This document shows, one piece after another, positions 57,476 through 64,000 of a stretch of DNA of 64,000 nt (position 1 is its first letter; each line of letters begins with the position of its first letter). The notes below the pieces were generated by a model. It ran no database searches. It worked only from the letters and a program-made list of their open reading frames with translations, and was not told the DNA's origin. The DNA is from Portulaca oleracea (Eukaryota > Streptophyta > Magnoliopsida > Caryophyllales > Portulacaceae): assembly GCA_029582165.1 (NCBI GenBank), contig CM055875.1, positions 13,369,968 to 13,433,967 on the forward strand, read 5' to 3'. The translations under genes were made by a program, and so were the position numbers.

Positions 57476-59586
57476 GTTTTACTTTCTCCAACATCTTTCT
57501 ACTTTTGTTTCTCTTGGATCACTTCTTCCCTTCATTTTTATTTTTTCCTTTTTCTTTTGGGAATCTCATGTCTTACATGGAGCTAGCTGCATTTCCCTAA
57601 TTTAACTTCTACATTCTTGGAAACATGTTCAACTTTGTTGCTCTTTAAGGAAATTTGTTCTGAAACTTGATACCCTTCATTGAGTTTTAGAGGATTTGCA
57701 TGAAGCAGCTATAGTATCCTAATTGATTTATCATAATCAGATATGTAAGGACGATAAGTTAAAGAAAGCATATAAAGTTATAAACAAACAGACCCTTGCA
57801 TGAGCAACCCGATGTGTGATGCACTTAACATCTTATCAGGCTGATGAATCATATCTTCTTATAATAGGCAAATTTGCATCCTTTTGCATACATCAATGAT
57901 GATGTCATGGCATATGCAGATTCTGTAAATGAGCATGTTGGACACTTCCAGGGAGCATTTCTCCTACCATAATTTCATATGGTCACCTCAAGAAGTTGAT
58001 GCCACATCTCATGTGGTTTCACGAAATTGAGTTCAAGCATACAAGGTTGAGTCCATGGGAGTCCTGAAAGCACACACGATGGGAAGTTTCAGAAAGTCTT
58101 TGTGCTGTTGAAGGAAAAAGGGAATATGCCCAAGATAGGGATTGTGGGCTATATTCTAATATTTAAAAAAGATATCGTAGTATCATAGGTCTATTAATGG
58201 GCTTCATTACAAAGTTCAAATAAGGAAATATGGATATGTGTAGGTGAGATTTAGTTTTCTATTCTATGTAGGCATGTATTTGGGAGTTACCTAATACTCC
58301 TTTTCATCCATATTCCTAATTACATCTTGGGAGTATGTGAAAACAAGTATTAAATGCTTTCACGCTGTTAAAATGTGTTTGAACTTTGAACTAATAAAAA
58401 TGCTAAAGTATTATTTTATATCTATATACTATTTTTGTTTTTTTTTTTGTAAGTAATCAAACTTACATATTGCAAGGTGAACAAGGGGATGCCGCCCACT
58501 TGCAAAAGGGGGCAAATACAAAAAGACTTGTGCCTGCCAGCTCTCATCAAACTCTTAAACACCAAACTCCAACTTACCCCATCCTCAAGAATGTAGAGCT
58601 TGAAATAATTGAGGAGCAAACCTTTGCCCCTAAACCCATCGATATATCTCCTTACCAGTGGCCCACAAAATAGCTAAAGGACATTGCGAGCCAACCTATC
58701 TTCATCTTTCTCCTCCAAACCACCAACACATCCTTCACAGTTCATGCTTGGATCCAAGAAAAATCCCCGTCAATGGAAGGAAAACATTCCAAACCAAAGA
58801 AGCCTATGATCAATGCACACCAAAACCCAAAAAAAAAATAAAAAATTCAAATATTGCATTAGAGAGATACCGTTGGAGCGCCATCCATGTACAAAAGGGG
58901 CAAGAGCAAAATCATGCCCTTAAGCTCTCATGCATGATCTTATCTACCAAATTAGAAAATTTATGTTACTTCCAACAGGAAGTACTATACTCTAGTTATA
59001 CAAGATTCTCAAAAATCAGAGCTTGAAATTTTGAAAGACAAGGCTTTGTCCTAAAAGAGTCATCTCTAACTAATCAAGGGTATCATTCAAGCGTTGAGGT
59101 ACGCATTTGAGTAACTGTCTCCTTCCAACTGGTTTGTCCGATTCAAACTCTATCTTCTCTGAGTTGATGATGCTAGGAATAAAGAATTATTGTCGTGCAT
59201 GTTTTCATTCTTAATTCTATTCCATTTCAATGTTTTCCTTTCCGATCCCTCATCTTTTCCTGTTCTGTATGAGTGTCTCCCTCATGTTATGTACAAAAGG
59301 ATAAGCATCTATGATGGCTGTGAGAACTGGTTTTTCGAATATTAAACAAAAGATTTTTTCCTTGCATCACCTAATTTCAAAATTTGAGTAAATGATTGAT
59401 TAATTGTTTGAATGGGAGTTGGAATTAGTTCTTGGCTCCTAGTAGGCTATTAGCGGTCTAGCACTAAGTTGTTACCTTTTTCTTGTCATGGGGCCAAGTT
59501 ATTTTTGTTTTCTGTAGCAGCACTATGATATTCCATTTTGGTTCTCGGTGGCACTTGAAAGGTTTAACTGTCATGTTGAAGCTGAT

Positions 59587-59867
59587 TACTCCCTCTATCC
59601 CAAAATATTTCTCCCTTTTCATTAGGCAGGCACACATTTTAAGAAATTAATCACTTTTAAAGATAAAATACCAAAAATATCTTTTAATTTTGAATTCAGA
59701 ATTGTTATTTTCTCTCCTTTTCACAGTTGTTTTTTTAAAATTTAAATGAAGGGTATACTATTCTTAGAACTTTAAGAATTTTAAGAATTCTATTTTTTTA
59801 AAAGAGGGACATCATTGTGGGACATCCTAAAATGGATTACTGAACAAGTATTTTGGGTTGGAGGGAT
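59587..59867. mobile_element. degenerate Stowaway-like MITE in the PPD intron
   Basis: TACTCCCTCTATCCCAAAATATTT on one side and AAGTATTTTGGGTTGGAGGGA on the other form imperfect inverted ends. The interior is AT-rich. Confidence 0.75.
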
Positions 59868-60811
59868 TACTTATATTCTTCCCAGTAACTCTCCGTGGGT
59901 TTAAGTTAAACAAAAAAGTTAAATTAAAATGACAATAAAACAATATTTAGAACATCAAGCTATTAGTTTCCTTGGTGCCACTTTGAGCCTTATTTGAAAA
60001 ACAGTGTTAATATGGAAAAGAAAAATAACTTCGTGCTTAGCAGGCAAGAAAAATAACTTCATGCCTGTATTGAATAGAAGTGATAATTTGGTGCAACAAA
60101 GGCCCTTTTCATGTCTTAGGTAGACCTATAGTAAGTCATGATGCCTAAGATTTGCCGTGCCTACTAGGAGCTTTTGTAATCTTGAGACCTGTTATTCAGC
60201 GGGGACATTATGGTGGTTCTTTTATTCTGCTATTTTATTTATTCTACAGGATGCATAAAGGCCAACATAGGTGGGCCTCAAATCTTAGTTTACAAAAGCC
60301 TTGGTGAGAGGTGGGCTCCTCATGCCTCAATGGGGATTCCGAATGGCCATTGAAGTGTGCACCTTAAGTGTAAGCGCACCTTATGGAATTTGACTCAAAA
60401 CCATTAACTGAAATGAAGCCACCTCTGTATAAGTATAAGAAATCATCCTCTATGATTGAATCCAATGCTAGTCGCCTTCATACAAGCAATTAATTCATGT
60501 TATTTTTAGAGTTAGGGTTTTGTTAAAAAAATGCTAGAACTACAAATTGGAGCATCAATTAATGGCATTTCGGGCTGAATCTTTGGGGCTTTTGCTTAAT
60601 CAAAGATTTTGACTTTGCTGCTGTATTCTAAGCTTTAGATTAAAAGAGCGCAAACGTAAAAAAGTTCCTACGTTCTTGAGGCTTGGAGCGGGGAGTGAAA
60701 GCGGGGGCTTCACTCATGCGGAATGCATTCTCAGCAAAACCCAAAAAAGGGAATTACAATGGTGGAATGGGTTGTACATCAAATGGGTCCCGCACCCCTT
60801 CGCTTTCCTAG

Positions 60812-60814
<3 letters not shown>

Positions 60815-60857
<43 letters not shown>
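60815..60857. repeat. (CT)n microsatellite
   Basis: About 42 bases of uninterrupted CT. Confidence 0.95.
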
Positions 60858-60860
<3 letters not shown>

Positions 60861-61298
60861 TTTCCTTCACATTCTAGAATGTTCCCGCCGTTCATAAATC
60901 TAAATGAATGGCAGGGAAATAGAAGAGTGACAACTGGGAGAGGGAAGAACATCCATTTTTATTAGATAGATTCAACCATCGTACATGCTCTTATTTAACA
61001 CCTATAAATTGGATTTATGGGTTTATTGTAGGGCATGCCAAGTAAAAAAAAGGAACGAGGATACTTGGTGCCAGGTAGTTTTGCTATTATCCTATATACT
61101 TGTATACAAGGATTTTTGAGTACGAGTGGTTTCCTATTGTAGACAGTAATCCCAAAACTGGTTTTCAGATGATTTGCTACTCCAAGTTGTTTTATGAAGA
61201 AAGGAAAGTGGGGGCCTAATTGGCAAATGTTAGTTGCATAATGTAGAGAGATTTGGTCTCCTTATACAACATTACATAAAAGCTGACACAAGCAAGAC

Positions 61299-61331
61299 TT
61301 TTTTTTTTTTTTTTTGGGGGGGGGGGGGGGG
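61299..61331. repeat. poly-T/poly-G tract
   Basis: 17 T followed by 16 G. Lengths of such runs are often unreliable in sequence data. Confidence 0.9.
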
Positions 61332-62102
61332 TACAAGTAGTGTAGAAAACCACATAAATAGGATGGTATCTCCTTAATCAGCATAAAATATTCTTATAAG
61401 ATAAAACTACTAGGACTTTTAATAAAAGTGGGCCTCCCGTCCTTGAGACGTGTGCTATTGCCTTGAGACTTGCACCTCGCATTTCAGAACCCTTTGCTCC
61501 TGAGTGTGCGTGGTGCTTTCTAAGACTGAAATTGAAGTACAGAATCTGTTTTTTGGTTGAATTCATCACATATGATTAACCATGGAACATGGTGTGATAG
61601 CTTCATTGGTAATTTTTGATGGCTTCCTTTGTATATGATTGATTCTCTCTCCTTTTTGTCAAAATTTTCTTTGATTGTTTGTGTCATTCCGTTTGCATAT
61701 GTTTGTGATTGGTCCTGATTTCCACTTTCCAAGTAAGCATAGATTCATTAGCTTTAGTCTGAAGCCAATCATTTTATTTGTTTATTTATTTATTTATTTT
61801 TTAATGGTGCTCTGAAAGATTCACCAATTTGAATAATATCGTAATTGCGTAATGGATTGTGGTTGTCGAGGATAGGGAAGAACATTATTTGACCAAAGAC
61901 AAGACTGAGTGGAAGTAGGACAAGGATCAGACTGGACGGACCGAATTCGGTGCATGGTTTGCTTTGGTCCAACTTTTAAAGTTGAAGAGAACAACTTATT
62001 TTGGCTAAGGGAAAGCATGTGAAGGTTATGGGGTTTTTGGCTGGAGAAACTTCGCGGGTGAAAAAAAGAAAACAAAGAATTATAATCCACGCTAGTGTTG
62101 AC

Positions 62103-62146
62103 CACACACACACACACACACACACGCGCACACACACACACACACA
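62103..62146. repeat. (CA)n microsatellite
   Basis: About 44 bases of CA with a GCGCA interruption. Confidence 0.95.
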
Positions 62147-62599
62147 TGACACACTAGGTAACCATCTTGTGTGCTTGGATGAAGAGAAACCTAGAGCTGG
62201 GAATTTGGTCATCACTGCCAAATTTGTTTACAACAATGCTAGCAGCAACAAACAACTCCACTGGAATATTTTGGGCTGATATTGTGCAAGATGTCGTCCT
62301 TGGCGTTTCTATTGTTTGAATGCCATTGGCTGTTTTTTGATTCTTGCTGAATCTGCAGAGAATCTTGTTAAACTCTGTCATTATTCTCTTGTTGATGCTC
62401 TATGGGAATCACACAAAGTAATGAACATTATAAACTTTGCTAATGTGCATCATTGGAAGATAGGGTCTAATTAGAGTCATTATGTGATGATCCCAATTCA
62501 TACTGAAGGTTTTCCATAATTCAAAAAAGCTCCCTTTTTTTTGGATAGGAAAAAGAAATGCATTAATAATAGGGTGAAAGAAGAGATGCTCAGCTAGCA

Positions 62600-63160
62600 T
62601 CATACAAAGTTATACACATCCAAAAACCAGGTTATCCACAAAATCTACCACCTCAAAACAGGAAGAGCTAAACTGTCCATTCACCCAAAAGAAGAGAAAC
62701 TTAACAAAATTACCTCTCAATCTCCGAAGAGGGATTTCAGATCCCGCAAAAACCCTTTGGTTCCTTTCTTTCCAGATAACCAAAAAAGTCACATGAGGTA
62801 TAACCAAGGCCTTCTTCTTGGAATTCCTACCAAAGAAACTCTCCCAAGATAGGAGATGGCTTCTGATAGAATAGGATACCACCCAAGACAGCCAAATGCC
62901 AAAGGCCAAAGAGACCTAGTGAAGTCGCAATGAAGCAAAAGATGATTAGGAGATTCAAGATCCCTCTATCACATGCTACACTTAGCCAAAATCTTCCCCC
63001 TTTTTTGTAAGTTATCACTGGTCAAGATGCTGTCATGTGTTGCTTCCTGAACAAAGAACGAAACCTTCAAAGTGGCAGAAGACTTCATCCTATCTCAAAG
63101 ATGAAGATGCTTTGCCAGACTACTATTGAGTTGAGCCTTCACCATTTCTAGGAGTGTCAC
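62600..63160 (-). pseudogene. LINE remnant: zinc-binding end of a non-LTR reverse transcriptase
   Basis: On the - strand, broken frames give VSFFVQEATHDSILTSDNLQ, then [20 protein letters not shown], then [20 protein letters not shown]. These are the ordered landmarks of the zf-RVT region that ends plant L1-type ORF2 proteins. Two stops replace the usual Cys-rich segment. A T run at about 62533-62541 on the + strand fits a short poly(A) tail. The fragment lies in the PPD intron in antisense. Confidence 0.75.
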
Positions 63161-63812
63161 TGGTCATTTTGCAATGTCTTCTGTGCCTAAGCTGCATTGT
63201 GGCACCGCCATATTTTTGATCAAAGATGTCGAAACTATCTTACAATGTTGTTGGCACTGTAAACTGAGGTTTTCGATGTTATCTAGTATCTAGTCCTTTG
63301 GAAAGTTTGTCCTCACTCATCAATATGATAATTCTTTGGTTTGTGCATATGATTTTTTGGGATGAGTATGATCATGGCAGCTTTTCAGAGGTGAGTTTGT
63401 CCAATTCGTGGAGAAATGGTGGAATCACAAAAGTGTGTTTCAGGTTGAGGTAGAAAGACTAACTAAAAATTTAATTAACTAGGAATTTTATGTTGTTTAG
63501 GATATTACATGCTTTAGGAATTTCCTTTATACTTGTTTTCTATTCTTCTTAGGAATTGGTTTCCGATTTATGTTTAGATTGGTATGTACCTGAGAATAAG
63601 AGGGTTTGTGAATTTTGTTTTTCACCCATTACTAAATGTGAAAGGAATGTTGAATGATTCTCACAGGTACTGATTTTGCCTCTCCCTACTTCTAAGCTTT
63701 CCCATGTCCCCCTCTAAGTTCCTTCTTCCTGTCTATGTCTCCTCTTTTTCTCCCTTGCCATTTTTGATCTCTATTACAAAAGGGGTCATGTGATTTCTCC
63801 TTGTCTACTCAG

Positions 63813-63880
63813 TGGAAATGAAGATAGGATATCTATATCCCCTCCAAGGCTGAGTGCTTCCCATGAAAAGCTTCTGGAAT
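63813..63880 (+). CDS. PPD: candidate exon 4 of the PPD gene
   Basis: An acceptor (TTGTCTACTCAG) precedes TGGAAATGAAGATAGG, which continues the exon 3 phase exactly (two bases plus one). It reads SGNEDRISISPPRLSASHEK. A Ser-Pro-Arg type segment of this kind lies before the TIFY motif in PPD proteins. The donor could be at 63881 (GT) or 63904 (GT). The TIFY motif is not yet reached, so this stays tentative. Confidence 0.45.
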
Positions 63881-64000
63881 GTCTACTTGACTTCCGCAGT
63901 TTGGTTTGACAAACTTAGGAGAAAAGTGGTGCACAATCGCTAATGCTGAACTGCGTAAATTAAATATTAAGTACCTGGTTAATGACTTATTGTATCGGAA

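Larger units (their letters stand above)
57476..63812 (+). other. large third intron of the PPD gene
   Basis: From the donor AG|GTTTTAC to a candidate acceptor ..CTACTCAG at 63812, about 6.3 kb. It contains a poly-T-started block at 58436-58930 (possibly a reversed SINE/LINE tail), a MITE (59587-59867), microsatellites and a LINE relic. No separate gene was recognised. The length depends on exon 4 being correct. Confidence 0.55.

Noticed and set aside
58436..58930. SINE or LINE tail in the PPD intron
   Set aside because: A T run and the word GTAAGTAATCAA are suggestive, but no second diagnostic motif was found, so it is not listed as an element.
61299..61331. Poly-T/poly-G junction as a G-quadruplex or switch
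   Set aside because: A single homopolymer run whose length may be a sequencing or assembly artefact.
62001..62279. His/Thr-repeat or Cys/Val-repeat proteins
   Set aside because: They are translations of the (CA)n microsatellite.
1..64000. tRNA, rRNA or organellar insertion
   Set aside because: No cloverleaf-like or rRNA sequence was recognised by reading. A dedicated search (tRNAscan-SE, Infernal) was not possible here.

Overview
This window looks like nuclear DNA of a flowering plant, very probably a eudicot. It is AT-rich, contains spliced genes, Stowaway-type MITEs and many LTR retrotransposons. Its one clear host gene is the 5' part of a PEAPOD-type (PPD/TIFY4) gene at 56878 onward, a gene class retained in eudicots and reported lost from grasses. 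No bacterial or organellar feature was seen.

Layout. (1) 1-2276: right half of a decayed Ty1/copia element on the + strand. (2) 2365-25492: a second Ty1/copia element on the - strand, bounded by the 5-bp duplication GGAAT. It is only about 5.6 kb itself, because a 17.6-kb Ty3/gypsy element (3668-21233, - strand, duplication ATAGG) sits inside its RNase H domain. The inner element is of the Tat/Ogre type: it has two RNase H domains, long LTRs, tandem repeats next to the 3' LTR, and two spliced genes in antisense orientation (6319-9310 and 9941-11620). (3) 25493-30984: a MITE, the 5' end of another Ty3/gypsy element, a truncated chromovirus LTR, and the 5' leader and primer binding site of an older Tat-like element. 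(4) 30985-53497: the LTR of that older element, split by about 21 kb of inserted material. The insert holds a foldback element, several unusual repeats, a plant-mobile-domain pseudogene, MULE-like ends, and a 14.7-kb Tekay/Del-type chromovirus (37107-51818, duplication GCAAT). The chromovirus carries its own solo-LTR insertion (45879-47217, duplication ATTCC) inside integrase. (5) 53498-64000: quieter, gene-bearing DNA with two MITEs, a LINE relic, microsatellites and the PPD gene with a roughly 6.3-kb third intron.

How the parts work together. Insertion order can be read from the target duplications: copia 2, then the Tat element within it; the old Tat LTR, then the MULE-like material, then the Tekay element, then the solo LTR. 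The coding regions are the usual gag, protease, reverse transcriptase, RNase H and integrase sets, nearly all broken by single stop codons or frameshifts. So these are mostly dead copies, though the two inner elements have closely similar LTR pairs and should be fairly young.

The most notable signal is shared by four unrelated LTR families here. Each carries a phased array of a short palindrome or hairpin, different in every family: AAAACCCGCGCGGGTTTT about every 78 bp in the Tat element; GCTCGGGCGAGC in pairs 21 bp apart every ~100 bp in the solo LTR; TAACC-N4-GGTTA every 42 bp in the older Tat LTR; and GTGYCTTAGTRCAC hairpins every 26 bp in the Tekay LTRs. In the Tat element these palindromes lie in the LTRs and the antisense-gene half and were not seen in gag-pol. 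Other points of interest are a candidate U12-type intron in one antisense gene and a 230-residue extra ORF upstream of gag in the Tekay element.
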